Under the pieces are notes generated by a model, which saw only the letters and a program-made list of their open reading frames with translations, did not search any database and was not told the origin of the DNA. A DNA stretch of 15,023 nucleotides. Source: Dehalococcoidia bacterium (lineage in GTDB: Bacteria > Chloroflexota > Dehalococcoidia > GIF9 > AB-539-J10). The stretch is taken from positions 1 through 15,023 of the forward strand of contig JAOUFZ010000018.1 in assembly GCA_029857995.1 (NCBI GenBank), in the 5' to 3' direction. The position numbers were made by a program, and so were the translations under genes. Positions 6,558 to 14,077 of the stretch are shown one piece after another (within the stretch, counting starts at the first letter, position 1; the number at the start of each line of letters is the position of its first letter).

Positions 6558-8717
6558 ATGAATTGGATGGAAGCTAAGAAACTCATAGAATTGGCTAGCA
6601 CTTATCTGCCTGAGGATAAGGTAGCTCTGGTCAAAGAGGCTTACGAATTTGCTGCCAAGGCTCACCAGGGGCAAGTGCGTAAAACAGGAGAGCCCTATTT
6701 GGAGCATCCTTTGAATGCAGCTATGATTCTAGCTGAGCTGCACCTTGATGCTGAAACGTTGGCGGCCGCCTTGTTGCACGATGTTCCCGAGGACTGTGGT
6801 ATATCTTTGGAAGAGATAGGGGCCAAATTTGACTTGTCAGTAGTCAAACTTGTTGATGGAGTTACGAAGCTGAACAAGCTTGCCAGTAGAGCTCGAACTG
6901 GAGAAGCAAAATCGAAGGTTCAGGCGGACAACCTGCGGAAGATGCTCCTGGCTACGGCTGAAGACCTGAGAGTGGTTCTTATCAAATTGGCAGATAGGCT
7001 GCATAATATGCAGACACTGGGAGCTTTACCCGCAGAGAAACGGCGAGCCATCGCTCAAGAGACCCTGGAGATATATGCTCCCCTGGCGCACCGTTTGGGT
7101 ATGAGGGACGTGAAATGGCAATTAGAGGATTTAGCCTTTCGCTATTTGAAACCACGTGTATATCATCAGATTGCTCGCCTGCTGGCTGGGAAGCGAGCTG
7201 AGAGAGAGGGCTTCATAAGTGAAGCCAGTCAGATGCTAAGCCAGGAGTTGGATAAGGCCGGCATAGAAGCCAGGGTTTATGGCCGACCGAAGCATCTCTA
7301 CAGCATATATCAAAAGATGAGCAAATATGATGCGCAGGGCAAAAAATTTGGGGATATCCACGACCTTTTTGCCTTACGCTTGTTAGTGGATTCGGTTTCA
7401 GATTGTTATAAGGCATTAGGTGTGATCCATAATCTTTGGCGTCCTATACCTGAGGAATTCGACGATTTCATTGCTAATCCCAAGGATAATGACTATCAAG
7501 CTTTGCATACTACGGTAATGTGCCAGGGTACGACACCCTTGGAAATACAAATTCGAACCAATGACATGCATCGGGTCAACGAATTCGGGGTAGCTGCTCA
7601 CTGGCTTTATAAAGAAGGGAAAGCAGGAGAGAAGTTTAGGGACGAGATAGCTTGGCTGCGACAGCTCGGTGATTGGCGGGAGGAGCTTGATAGTGAAGAG
7701 TTTCTGGAATCTGTCAAAACCGATGTCCTTGTGGACCGGGTGTTTGTCTACACTCCTAAAGGGGAGATAAAGGAGTTACCCAGGAGTGCTACTCCTCTGG
7801 ATTTCGCCTTTCGAATCCATACGGATTTGGGTTACAGATGTATTGGTGCAAAGGTAAATGGCAGGCTGCAACCCTTGAACTATGCCCTTAAGAATGGCGA
7901 TGTGGTGGAGATTATGGCCAGCAAAGTAGATAAAGGACCGAGTCTGGACTGGCTCAATCCTGAGCTTGGCTACGTTAAGACATCTCACGCACGAAGCAAG
8001 ATACGGCAATGGTTTGCCAAGCAGGAACGAAGTCAATGTATTGAAACTGGCAAACAGATTTGGGACAAAGAGGTTAAGAAGTTGGGCGTCGATTTGCCCG
8101 GCGTCGAGAAGGTAGCACACCTGCTTAACTATGACAGCGCAGATGACCTTTTTGCCGCCTTGGGCAATGGCAGCATCAACTCTTCTCAAATAATGCTTAG
8201 ACTGAGCGGAGCATTGGAGCCGACTGAAGAGGGGCTTGAAGTTCTGCCTCCGCGGAAGGTCAGCTCTGTCAGCATCAACGTCTTGGGCGTAGGTGACTTG
8301 CTTACACGGTTGGCTAATTGCTGTCATCCCTTGCCGGGCGATAAGATTATTGGGTATATCACTCAAGGCCGAGGTATCACTGTGCACCGCAAAGATTGCC
8401 CTAACATTGTCCACGAAGAAGAGAAAGAAAGATTGGTCAAAGTAGAGTGGGGCGCTGTGGCGCAAGTCTACCCTGTGACGATTCAGGTTGATGCCTGGGA
8501 CCGAGTTGGCCTTGTTCGGGATATTAGTGCTATTATAGCCGAGGAAGGGGTAAACCTCAGTGAGGTAAACATGAACAATCACCGTGATGATAGCGTCACA
8601 CTGCATTTTACCTTGGAGGTGAAGAGTGCTGCCCAGGTCAGCAAGATAATGTCTAGAATTCACTCAGTGTGGAATGTAGTAAGCGTAGCAAGAAAGGGGG
8701 AAATAAGTGTCAGCTAG
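6558..8717 (+). CDS. rel: Bifunctional (p)ppGpp synthetase/hydrolase (Rel/SpoT family)
   Basis: Makes and degrades the stringent-response alarmone (p)ppGpp. The HD hydrolase domain is intact: H50, HDVPED (H74, D75, E78, D79) and D146 form the metal site, so hydrolase activity is expected. The synthetase domain shows RPKHLYSIYQKM (from 243), FGDIHDLFALRL (D269), PKDNDYQALHTT and PLEIQIRT (E329), so synthetase activity is also expected. After these come the TGS domain (about 395-455), a zinc-finger-like CCHPLPGD (588-595) and a C-terminal ACT domain (about 640-715) for ribosome and tRNA sensing. Its 719 residues are the full length of long RelA-SpoT proteins. The ATG at 6558 has no visible Shine-Dalgarno. 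Its last 11 bases overlap the S20 gene, linking alarmone control with ribosomal protein output. Confidence 0.95.
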   Translation: MNWMEAKKLIELASTYLPEDKVALVKEAYEFAAKAHQGQVRKTGEPYLEHPLNAAMILAELHLDAETLAAALLHDVPEDCGISLEEIGAKFDLSVVKLVDGVTKLNKLASRARTGEAKSKVQADNLRKMLLATAEDLRVVLIKLADRLHNMQTLGALPAEKRRAIAQETLEIYAPLAHRLGMRDVKWQLEDLAFRYLKPRVYHQIARLLAGKRAEREGFISEASQMLSQELDKAGIEARVYGRPKHLYSIYQKMSKYDAQGKKFGDIHDLFALRLLVDSVSDCYKALGVIHNLWRPIPEEFDDFIANPKDNDYQALHTTVMCQGTTPLEIQIRTNDMHRVNEFGVAAHWLYKEGKAGEKFRDEIAWLRQLGDWREELDSEEFLESVKTDVLVDRVFVYTPKGEIKELPRSATPLDFAFRIHTDLGYRCIGAKVNGRLQPLNYALKNGDVVEIMASKVDKGPSLDWLNPELGYVKTSHARSKIRQWFAKQERSQCIETGKQIWDKEVKKLGVDLPGVEKVAHLLNYDSADDLFAALGNGSINSSQIMLRLSGALEPTEEGLEVLPPRKVSSVSINVLGVGDLLTRLANCCHPLPGDKIIGYITQGRGITVHRKDCPNIVHEEEKERLVKVEWGAVAQVYPVTIQVDAWDRVGLVRDISAIIAEEGVNLSEVNMNNHRDDSVTLHFTLEVKSAAQVSKIMSRIHSVWNVVSVARKGEISVS

Positions 8718-8964
8718 TAAGCAAGGTAACAAAGTAGCCAGAACAGCGGAGAGAAAACGGTTACGGAATCGCTTGGTGCGCCGCAGCGTCAAAACGTGCA
8801 TAGTTAAGGCGAGGAGTTCAGTCGATGCCGGGGAAGAATCGGCAAAGCAGAAAGCGATGCTGGCCGTAAGTAACATAGATAAGGCAGTGAGCAAAGGAAT
8901 TATGCACAGAAACAAAGGCGCCAGACTCAAGTCTGGCTTAATGAAGAAACTGAATAAGAAGTAA
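8707..8964 (+). CDS. rpsT: 30S ribosomal protein S20
   Basis: Small basic protein that binds 16S rRNA and is needed for 30S assembly. The 85 residues match S20 in size and pattern: a basic, helical N-terminus (ERKRLRNRLVRRSVKT) and the conserved end KGIMHRNKGARLKSGLMKKL. The start is GTG at 8707, overlapping the end of rel by 11 nt, with a strong Shine-Dalgarno (AAAGGGGG, just upstream of 8701) lying in the rel coding region. This favours a single rel-rpsT transcript. S20 has no enzymatic motifs, so identification rests on the overall pattern and length. Confidence 0.93.
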   Translation: MSASKQGNKVARTAERKRLRNRLVRRSVKTCIVKARSSVDAGEESAKQKAMLAVSNIDKAVSKGIMHRNKGARLKSGLMKKLNKK

Positions 8965-8979
8965 TTATCTGGTAACCGA

Positions 8980-9021
8980 TGACAGTTGAGTCGCTTTCGC
9001 CGAAGCAAGGACGAATTGTCA
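8980..9021 (+). terminator. Stem-loop downstream of rpsT, possible transcript end
   Basis: TGACAGTT (8980-8987) pairs with AATTGTCA (9014-9021) through 8 bp including one G-U. An inner stem GCTT (8993-8996)/AAGC (9003-9006) closes a six-base loop. It starts 15 nt after the S20 stop. There is no T-run after it, so it may be an RNA-stabilising 3' structure rather than an intrinsic terminator. Confidence 0.35.
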
Positions 9022-9051
9022 GCTTTGTGATACCCTGTATATTGTGAGCTA

Positions 9052-9165
9052 TGAAATGCAGAAAGCAAGAATAAAAATGCAAAAGACAAAGGAGAATTCA
9101 AACATAAGTTCAGCCCTTTTGACCTTTGAGTTGTAATTTCAAATTTTGATATTTGATTTTGGTTT
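9052..9165. repeat. Low-complexity A-rich then T-rich intergenic element
   Basis: The + strand is rich in A with few T from about 9052 to 9105, then rich in T from about 9117 to 9165, so the two halves are roughly complementary in character and could form an imperfect hairpin. The right half contains a perfect inverted pair TCAAAT (9139-9144)/ATTTGA (9151-9156). It has the look of a dispersed non-coding element, but only one copy is in this window, so multicopy status is unknown. Confidence 0.35.
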
Positions 9166-9171
9166 AATGCG

Positions 9172-9744
9172 GTGCTGTCTCAATTCCAAGTAGTAGGGCA
9201 AGCTCTCTTCACTCAAGGTTTGGTTTCTCCCCAGGGAGGTAACCTCAGCGTCAAACTTGGGGAGCATCTAGTCATTACCCATCGAGGCAGCGCCTTGGGC
9301 TATATTGAAGAGGGAGACTTGGTGGAGACGGGGATAAACAAGAACAATCGGGCTACGCCCCTGGCTTCTACGGAACTGGAAGTCCATCGCTGCATCTATA
9401 AGAACACCCCGGCATTGGCAGTCGTTCATGCTCATCCGCCTTACGCTGTTGCCTTGTCCTTCACAGAGAAAGAGATTGTGCCCCCCGATATAGAAGGACG
9501 GGCTTTGTTGTCCAGGGTGCCTATCTTACGTACAGGGACAGGGGACAAGGCGGGGGAACTTGCCGATGAAATAGCCAGGTTATTGGGGGAGCACAGGGTG
9601 GTTTTGGTGCAAGGGCATGGGACTTTTGCTGCCAGCCAGTTGTTAGAGGAAGCCTATTACTATACTGTTGTCCTCGAGCAGAGTTGCCGCCTTCTTTATT
9701 TGCTCCAGGCTTTGCAGGTAAATCCTGGGGTGACTCCCGTTTGA
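9172..9744 (+). CDS. Class II aldolase/adducin family protein (L-fuculose-phosphate aldolase-like)
   Basis: Zinc-dependent enzyme of the FucA/AraD superfamily, which cleaves or isomerises sugar phosphates or performs related chemistry. Expected active-site residues are present: QGGNLSVK (21-28) for phosphate binding, E68 in ASTELEVHRCIY, metal ligands H86 and H88 (VVHAHPPYA), and H149 (VQGHGTFAA). At 190 residues it is slightly short but complete. An in-frame stop at 9154-9156 leaves GTG at 9172 as the only reasonable start; it has no Shine-Dalgarno, and TTTAAT (9163-9168) is positioned as a -10 for an almost leaderless transcript. Its end faces ilvE with only 9 nt between stop codons. Substrate cannot be told from sequence; fuculose-phosphate aldolase and methylthioribulose-phosphate dehydratase are both possible. 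Confidence 0.85.
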   Translation: MLSQFQVVGQALFTQGLVSPQGGNLSVKLGEHLVITHRGSALGYIEEGDLVETGINKNNRATPLASTELEVHRCIYKNTPALAVVHAHPPYAVALSFTEKEIVPPDIEGRALLSRVPILRTGTGDKAGELADEIARLLGEHRVVLVQGHGTFAASQLLEEAYYYTVVLEQSCRLLYLLQALQVNPGVTPV

Positions 9745-9753
9745 GAAATCCTG

Positions 9754-10686
9754 TTATACCTTCACGGGTTTAGGGGAAACGAGGTAATACCACTCAGGGT
9801 ATTCAGCATTCCTTCCCACCATCACTTCGGCAAAGAGCTTCTGCAGTTTGGCAGTCACCTTGCCGATCTTGCCCGTGCCTATCGGACGGTGGTCGATTTC
9901 CAATATAGGTGCCACGTTGGCTGCCGTCCCGGTGAAAAAGCATTCTTCAGACACGAAAAGTTCGCTTCTGTCAACCTGCCTCTCAATTGTATCCATCCCC
10001 AGTTCATTTTTGGCTAATTTCATGACCGTGTCCCTGGTGATGCCCATGAGGATGTTATCGGATGAAGGTGGAGTTAGCAGTTTGCCCCCTAAAACGAGAA
10101 AGATATTCTCACCGCTGCCCTCCGAGACATGTCCGTCCTGAGTCAGCAATATTGCTTCGTCAAAGCCGTTTTCCCAGGCTTCGGTCTTAGCCAGTGCGCT
10201 GTTTACATAGATGCCACAGATCTTGCCCCGCGGTGGAATCATGGTATCATCCACGCGACGCCACGAAGAGGTGCAACAGCGGACACCATTTTCTGCATCG
10301 AGGTAAGGAGGGAGCGTGGTCACGATAATAAGGAAATCATCCTCCAGGTTGTGAAGACGGACTCCTACACTTTCGGAGCTTTTATAAGCCAGGGGCCGGA
10401 TATACACGTCTTCCTCATAGCCACTTCTTTCCACAAGCTCCCCAGTCAATTGGCAAAGCTTATCAACAGAGTAGGGAAGGTTTATTTTCAGGATACGACA
10501 GCCACCAAGCATTCGCTTATAGTGGTCCTGGATTCTAAAAAGGCAGAATCTTCTCTGCCTGCTATCCCAGTTACCGCGGATGCCCTCGAAGCAAGCTGTG
10601 CCGTAGTGGAGGGCATGGGTCAGGACTCCGATTTTGGCTTCGGATAATGGCATAAATTGCTTCTGGAAAAAGGCATAAGGCGGCAT
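9754..10686 (-). CDS. ilvE: Branched-chain amino acid aminotransferase
   Basis: PLP-dependent fold type IV transaminase that interconverts Val, Leu and Ile with their 2-oxo acids using glutamate. The N-terminus has THALHYGTACFEGIRG (23-38), characteristic of IlvE. The PLP lysine is K155 in PRGKICGIY, followed by NSALAKTEAWENGFDEAILL and HVSEGSGENIF (about 186-196), both conserved in BCATs. FTGTAANVAPI binds cofactor phosphate. Length of 310 residues is normal. The start ATG (10684-10686) has a strong Shine-Dalgarno (AAAGGAG) and a good promoter upstream. D-amino acid transaminases and aminodeoxychorismate lyases share the fold, but the FEGIRG and GKICGIYVNS segments favour IlvE. Confidence 0.93.
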   Translation of the reverse strand: MPPYAFFQKQFMPLSEAKIGVLTHALHYGTACFEGIRGNWDSRQRRFCLFRIQDHYKRMLGGCRILKINLPYSVDKLCQLTGELVERSGYEEDVYIRPLAYKSSESVGVRLHNLEDDFLIIVTTLPPYLDAENGVRCCTSSWRRVDDTMIPPRGKICGIYVNSALAKTEAWENGFDEAILLTQDGHVSEGSGENIFLVLGGKLLTPPSSDNILMGITRDTVMKLAKNELGMDTIERQVDRSELFVSEECFFTGTAANVAPILEIDHRPIGTGKIGKVTAKLQKLFAEVMVGRNAEYPEWYYLVSPKPVKV

Positions 10687-10721
10687 ATCTCTCCTTTCCT
10701 ATCGGTAGCTGAAGGTAGTCA

Positions 10722-10751
10722 ATTATACTTTGTATTGTAGGCCCAAAACAA
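10722..10751 (-). promoter_or_regulatory. Promoter of ilvE
   Basis: Minus strand: perfect -10 TATAAT (10722-10727), 18-bp spacer, -35 TTGTTT (10746-10751, first three bases match). The predicted start is about 28 nt upstream of the ilvE ATG, leaving room for the Shine-Dalgarno AAAGGAG. Confidence 0.6.
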
Positions 10752-10854
10752 GCCCCCCATTCTAGGCCACTCCCTTTTGTCACTGCCGATCAGTTAAAGC
10801 GACTGGTAACTAATGCCGCTCTGTCTACAGAGAGTTATCTAAGAACGTGATCTT

Positions 10855-11628
10855 CTAGCCGGTAGAAGCTTGTGCTCTTGTTAACCAAGGGTCATTGTCG
10901 CCAAGCCTTATTAAGTTATTCTGCACTGTAGTCATGATAATCTGGTCAGAAGTCCCTCTTATTTCTGCTAGCTTTCCGATAACGTCCTTTATTAGCAATG
11001 GGGTCCCGATAGTCCCGGTAAGAGATTCTTTCCCTCCAGGGTTATCCGTTTCTGTAAGCATTAGCTCCGCTGGCAAGTATGCTGCGATATCCTGAATATG
11101 CTGTGAAATCAGCACTTCAACTCCGATGGTGAAGTAAAATCCATGCTCTACCATTGCTTTAAGAATATGCCACGGACCTGAGTACCAGTGGATAACTACA
11201 CGCTCTGTATTGTACTTCTTCAAAAGCTGAAGGGCTTCGCTTTCTGCGCCCTTGGTGTGTACGATGATAATCTTCCTTTGCCTCCTCACCGCTTTGAGGA
11301 AATGTTCAAATACTTTTCTCTGGTCGTCGTATCGCGAGGTTTCGTTAACAAAGTAATAATCCAAGCCAATCTCACCGATCATTGGACTCTCAGAGATAGC
11401 CCAATCCAAATCTTCGAGACAGCCGACGTATTCGGAAGCATTCCAGGGATGGATACCAAAAAGAGGTAAGATAAGGTCGGAAGTCGCAGCTATTTTCACA
11501 TTTTGTTTGTATGAGGGAAGGTCCATGGAATTACTGATTGTGAAAATTCGGTGCTGCGTTATTTGCTCTAGCGCATATGTCAGATTCTCTTCATATCTGT
11601 CAAGGTGACAATGAGCATCAATCAGCAT
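10855..11628 (-). CDS. TatD-family metal-dependent hydrolase
   Basis: Amidohydrolase-fold TIM barrel of the TatD type; characterised members are metal-dependent DNases and related hydrolases. All metal-site residues are visible: H6 and H8 (DAHCHLD), E86 (GEIGLDYY), H124 (IIVHTKG), H147 (VIHWYSG) and D195 (LTETDNPGG). GIHPW (58-62) is also typical. Length of 257 residues matches the family. The start ATG (11626-11628) follows a good Shine-Dalgarno (GAGGAG, about 6 nt spacing). It is divergent from the FMN-binding protein gene and separated from ilvE by a 168-bp gap. HWYSG in place of the more usual HxFSG suggests a divergent subgroup, so DNase function is not assured. Confidence 0.88.
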   Translation of the reverse strand: MLIDAHCHLDRYEENLTYALEQITQHRIFTISNSMDLPSYKQNVKIAATSDLILPLFGIHPWNASEYVGCLEDLDWAISESPMIGEIGLDYYFVNETSRYDDQRKVFEHFLKAVRRQRKIIIVHTKGAESEALQLLKKYNTERVVIHWYSGPWHILKAMVEHGFYFTIGVEVLISQHIQDIAAYLPAELMLTETDNPGGKESLTGTIGTPLLIKDVIGKLAEIRGTSDQIIMTTVQNNLIRLGDNDPWLTRAQASTG

Positions 11629-11810
11629 CTGTTACTCCTCGATTCTGAACAAAAAAGAGCCTCTTCCAATCAAGTGTATGTCGACATCCATATGTTTGTC
11701 CAACACTAATAGAATTCGAAGTCAGGCAGTTCGCAGCTTGATTTGACCGGTATCTCTATCTATAATGCCCTTGTTCATCAGTTTGATAGAAGTGTGAAGA
11801 AGGATAAGAA
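11629..11810. promoter_or_regulatory. Divergent control region between tatD-like and FMN-binding genes
   Basis: A 182-bp spacer. It contains a perfect 10-bp palindrome ATGTCGACAT (11678-11687), a possible operator, and a strong promoter toward the right (11738-11766, listed separately). No clear promoter is seen for the leftward gene. A short hairpin with a six-base T-run (about 11651-11665, read on the minus strand) lies in the leader of the TatD-like gene. Confidence 0.4.
11738..11766 (+). promoter_or_regulatory. Promoter of the FMN-binding protein gene
   Basis: -35 TTGATT (11738-11743, four of six), 17-bp spacer, perfect -10 TATAAT (11761-11766). The predicted start near 11773 leaves a leader of about 38 nt before the ATG at 11811, with AGGA at 11801-11804. 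Confidence 0.65.
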
Positions 11811-12233
11811 ATGACCTACACAAGCGATGAGGTAGGGCGGATATTGAATCAATTTAAGGGAACTCAATTTGTTGCCTTGGCCACCTTCGATGGGATGCGA
11901 CCAAGAGTGAGGCCAATGACACTGATATACTTGGACCGTAGGTTCTGGATGGTGACCTCTACTTCCAGTAACAAAGTTACACAAATTAAGCAGAATCCAA
12001 ATGTGGAGTTCACCTATCAATTCACTGAGAATGATGAGGATTGTTGCATACGAATACTGGGGAAAGCCAAAATCATTAAAGATAAGAATACAAAAACCAG
12101 CATCGCAAAACGGATTGGTTTCTTCAACGATCATTGGTCTGGCCCCGAAGACCCTGATTACACCTTATTAGAAGTCTTACCCGATGAGCTGCAATATGTC
12201 TCCCCCTCAGGCATGAAACAATTCAGGGTATAG
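11811..12233 (+). CDS. Pyridoxamine 5'-phosphate oxidase-family FMN-binding protein
   Basis: Small split-barrel flavoprotein; the family includes general stress protein 26-like and F420- or FMN-binding reductases. Seen here: ALATFDGMRPRVRPMTLIYL (27-46), the usual first strand pair with an Arg-rich FMN phosphate region; RFWMVTSTSSNKVTQIKQNP (48-67), where the S-x-K pattern and following helix are typical; CIRILGKAKIIKD, the next strand; and a C-terminal LEVLPDELQYVSP. Its 140 residues match single-domain family members and are too short for PdxH itself, so pyridoxal-phosphate synthesis is unlikely. The start at 11811 has AGGA 6 nt upstream and a strong promoter. Substrate is unknown. Confidence 0.85.
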   Translation: MTYTSDEVGRILNQFKGTQFVALATFDGMRPRVRPMTLIYLDRRFWMVTSTSSNKVTQIKQNPNVEFTYQFTENDEDCCIRILGKAKIIKDKNTKTSIAKRIGFFNDHWSGPEDPDYTLLEVLPDELQYVSPSGMKQFRV

Positions 12234-12452
12234 TCATTTTCATCCTGCGTATTAACGTTCTCAAATTCATTTTTTGCAGAGGGATTAGCTTACTGTGTCA
12301 GTCAAGAAACCGCTATTTCATACTATAATCCTAAACCGCAATCTTAATATATGGTTCGAAAGTGATGCCGATGTTTGTTGAAGGGTAACAATTTAGCGTT
12401 TTGTTTAACCTTCCGATATAGCCTCAAGCTATCCTCAAACTTCACTGACTTA

Positions 12453-12469
12453 GCAAGTGGAACACTTGC
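12453..12469. repeat. Perfect inverted repeat GCAAGTG-GAA-CACTTGC
   Basis: 7-bp arms with a 3-nt centre. There is no T-run on either side, so it resembles a regulator site or a small hairpin rather than a terminator. Confidence 0.4.
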
Positions 12470-12789
12470 CGAAAACCAAGGCGCCAGGAAAGGCTCAGTC
12501 ACAGATATTTTTCTGCCTGAATGTATCGCGAAAATTTTCAGAGTATACTTCTTGTTTTTTATTCTGGAACTCATCCTCTTAGCTATTCGATTTTTACTGG
12601 GGTTAGTTATTCTTGCTGAGCGAAAGCGATTTGATTGAATCCATGGGAAGGTTATTGAAAAGACTCTCCCGGGTTGAAGAGTTCAAGGTATCATCCCATT
12701 AGGTGGAATATAGTGCTCAAAATTATGATTTGCTTGCTGAATTATTTCATGTCGCTTTGAGGCCTAAACCAAATTGTTCGTATAACCTT

Positions 12790-12818
12790 TTGAATTCTAT
12801 TAATGATGATTGTAAAAT
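12790..12818 (+). promoter_or_regulatory. Promoter of the serine hydrolase-amidase pair
   Basis: -35 TTGAAT (12790-12795, four of six), 17-bp spacer, -10 TAAAAT (12813-12818, five of six). The predicted start near 12825 is 32 nt upstream of the ATG at 12857 and only 8 nt upstream of the in-frame ATG at 12833. Confidence 0.55.
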
Positions 12819-12856
12819 ACGACTAGTATTAGATGCCCGCTGTTGAGAGAATAGAT

Positions 12857-14077
12857 ATGTCCAAAAGTACCACAATATCAGGTTTTGTCAAGCCAGAATT
12901 TGAAGCTGTGCGGGAAGCGTTCGTTGAGAACTTTGAACGCCGCAAAGAGCTGGGAGCGGCCTGCTGCGTCTACTATCGTGGGGAGAAGGTGGTGGACCTG
13001 TGGGGAGGAATCCGGAACAAGGCCACGGGCGATTCGTGGGAAGAGGACACCATGGTCATTGTCGCCTCGGCCACGAAGGGACTCGCCGGTCTGGCTATGG
13101 CGCTTGCCAATTCCCGTGGGCTGTTTGATTACGATGATCGAATGTCAAAGTACTGGCCAGAGTTTGCCCAGCAAGGGAAGGACAGAATCACCATCCGGCA
13201 GCTCCTGGCTCATCAGGCAGGGCTCTATGCGTTGGACGTGCACGTGGACGTGAAAACAGAATCCGACCTTGACACGCTAGCGGTTATTTTGGCTCGACAG
13301 CAACCAGAATGGGAGCCGGGAACGCGCCAGGCTTATCATGCCATCACCCTTGGATTCTACGAGAGCGAGCTGCTCCGCCGGGTCGACCCAAAGCACAGAA
13401 GCCTAGGACAGTTCTTCCATCAGGAACTGGCTGTCCCCTTGGGTCTCGATTTCTATATCGGACTACCTGAAGATATTCCCAACTCCAGGATTGCAGGAGT
13501 TCACACGGCTCTCCCAACAAAATCAGCGGTATTCAAGGCGCCTCGTCGTCTGATACTGGATATTGCGAACCCTCGCTCCCGCATTAACAAAGCACTCTGG
13601 GGAGACCTCCCAGAAGACAAGGAGCATGTCTACCCTCGGAATGTGGAGGTCCCTTCCGGAGGGGGAATCGGGACTGCTCGTGGTATTGCCAAGGCATATG
13701 GAGTGTTCGCCACCGGTGGAAGGGAACTTGGATTGCGTGAGGAGACGCTGAAACAGTTGATGGCGCCAGCAATTCCGCCTACTCGCGGATTCCACGACGA
13801 AGTGATGAGGCTGGACGGCTTGCAAATGGCTCTTGGCTTCATGAAGCCAAGCCCGGAGAATCCCTTCGGTCATCCGAGTTCCTTCGGCATGCTGGGATTC
13901 GGAGGAAACTTCGGTTTCGCCGATCCCGACGCCCGGGTCGGCTTTGCATATGTCGCGAACCTCAACGGTTCGTACCTGATGGATCCGAGACAAAATGCGC
14001 TTCGGACTGCAATGTATCGCTCAATCGGCGAAACAGAGCCCGTTCTATTGGGGAACGAAGGAGGTGCTTCTCAATGA
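12857..14077 (+). CDS. Beta-lactamase-fold serine hydrolase (class C/EstB-type esterase family)
   Basis: Serine hydrolase of the Pfam beta-lactamase family; relatives include esterases (EstB), D-aminopeptidases and 6-aminohexanoate-dimer hydrolase (NylB). The nucleophile motif is S71-A-T-K74 (VASATKG), and Y160 in QAYHAITLGF fits the catalytic tyrosine. Other family segments are VVDLWGG, IRQLLAHQAGL, PLGLDFYIGLP, and GFGGNFGFADPD near the C-terminus. No signal peptide is seen, so it is probably cytoplasmic, which argues against a penicillin-binding or antibiotic-resistance role. I chose ATG 12857 (406 residues) because GAGAGA lies 6 nt before it; the in-frame ATG at 12833 would add 8 residues. 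The gene is about 58% GC in sampled stretches, against 33-45% just upstream. Its stop overlaps the amidase start (ATGA). Confidence 0.88.
   Translation: MSKSTTISGFVKPEFEAVREAFVENFERRKELGAACCVYYRGEKVVDLWGGIRNKATGDSWEEDTMVIVASATKGLAGLAMALANSRGLFDYDDRMSKYWPEFAQQGKDRITIRQLLAHQAGLYALDVHVDVKTESDLDTLAVILARQQPEWEPGTRQAYHAITLGFYESELLRRVDPKHRSLGQFFHQELAVPLGLDFYIGLPEDIPNSRIAGVHTALPTKSAVFKAPRRLILDIANPRSRINKALWGDLPEDKEHVYPRNVEVPSGGGIGTARGIAKAYGVFATGGRELGLREETLKQLMAPAIPPTRGFHDEVMRLDGLQMALGFMKPSPENPFGHPSSFGMLGFGGNFGFADPDARVGFAYVANLNGSYLMDPRQNALRTAMYRSIGETEPVLLGNEGGASQ

Larger units (their letters stand above)
12234..12832. other. Gene-poor AT-rich gap of 599 bp
   Basis: No gene with family resemblance is found. 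There is an open frame at 12375-12638 (+, TTG start, 87 codons) with a hydrophobic C-terminal half (FRVYFLFFILELILLAIRF) that could be a membrane segment, but no ribosome-binding site precedes it and I recognise no family. A perfect 7-bp inverted repeat GCAAGTG/CACTTGC (12453-12469) lies inside it. The right end carries the promoter for the next gene. The gap marks the change from moderate-GC to higher-GC sequence. Confidence 0.5.

Noticed and set aside
7776..8663. 295-codon open frame on the minus strand
   Set aside because: It lies wholly opposite rel, whose TGS, zinc-finger and ACT domains are clearly coding; the antisense product matches no family I recognise.
10129..10647. 172-codon plus-strand frame
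   Set aside because: Opposite ilvE, which has its PLP lysine and all family motifs plus a promoter and Shine-Dalgarno on the other strand.
10819..10832. Hairpin CTCTG-TCTA-CAGAG downstream of the TatD-like gene as an intrinsic terminator
   Set aside because: Only 5 bp of stem and no T-run on the minus strand.
11651..11665. Hairpin plus T-run in the TatD-like leader as an attenuator
   Set aside because: The stem is only 4 bp, too short for a convincing terminator or attenuator.
11743..11766. TTGACC as the -35 of the FMN-protein promoter
   Set aside because: Spacing to TATAAT would be only 12 bp; TTGATT at 11738 gives the normal 17 bp.
12375..12638. 87-codon plus-strand frame as a real membrane protein gene
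   Set aside because: TTG start, no ribosome-binding site, no recognisable family; kept only as part of the gap description.
12857..14077. Antibiotic-resistance beta-lactamase
   Set aside because: No signal peptide and the sequence fits the EstB/NylB-like esterase-amidase branch, not class C resistance enzymes.
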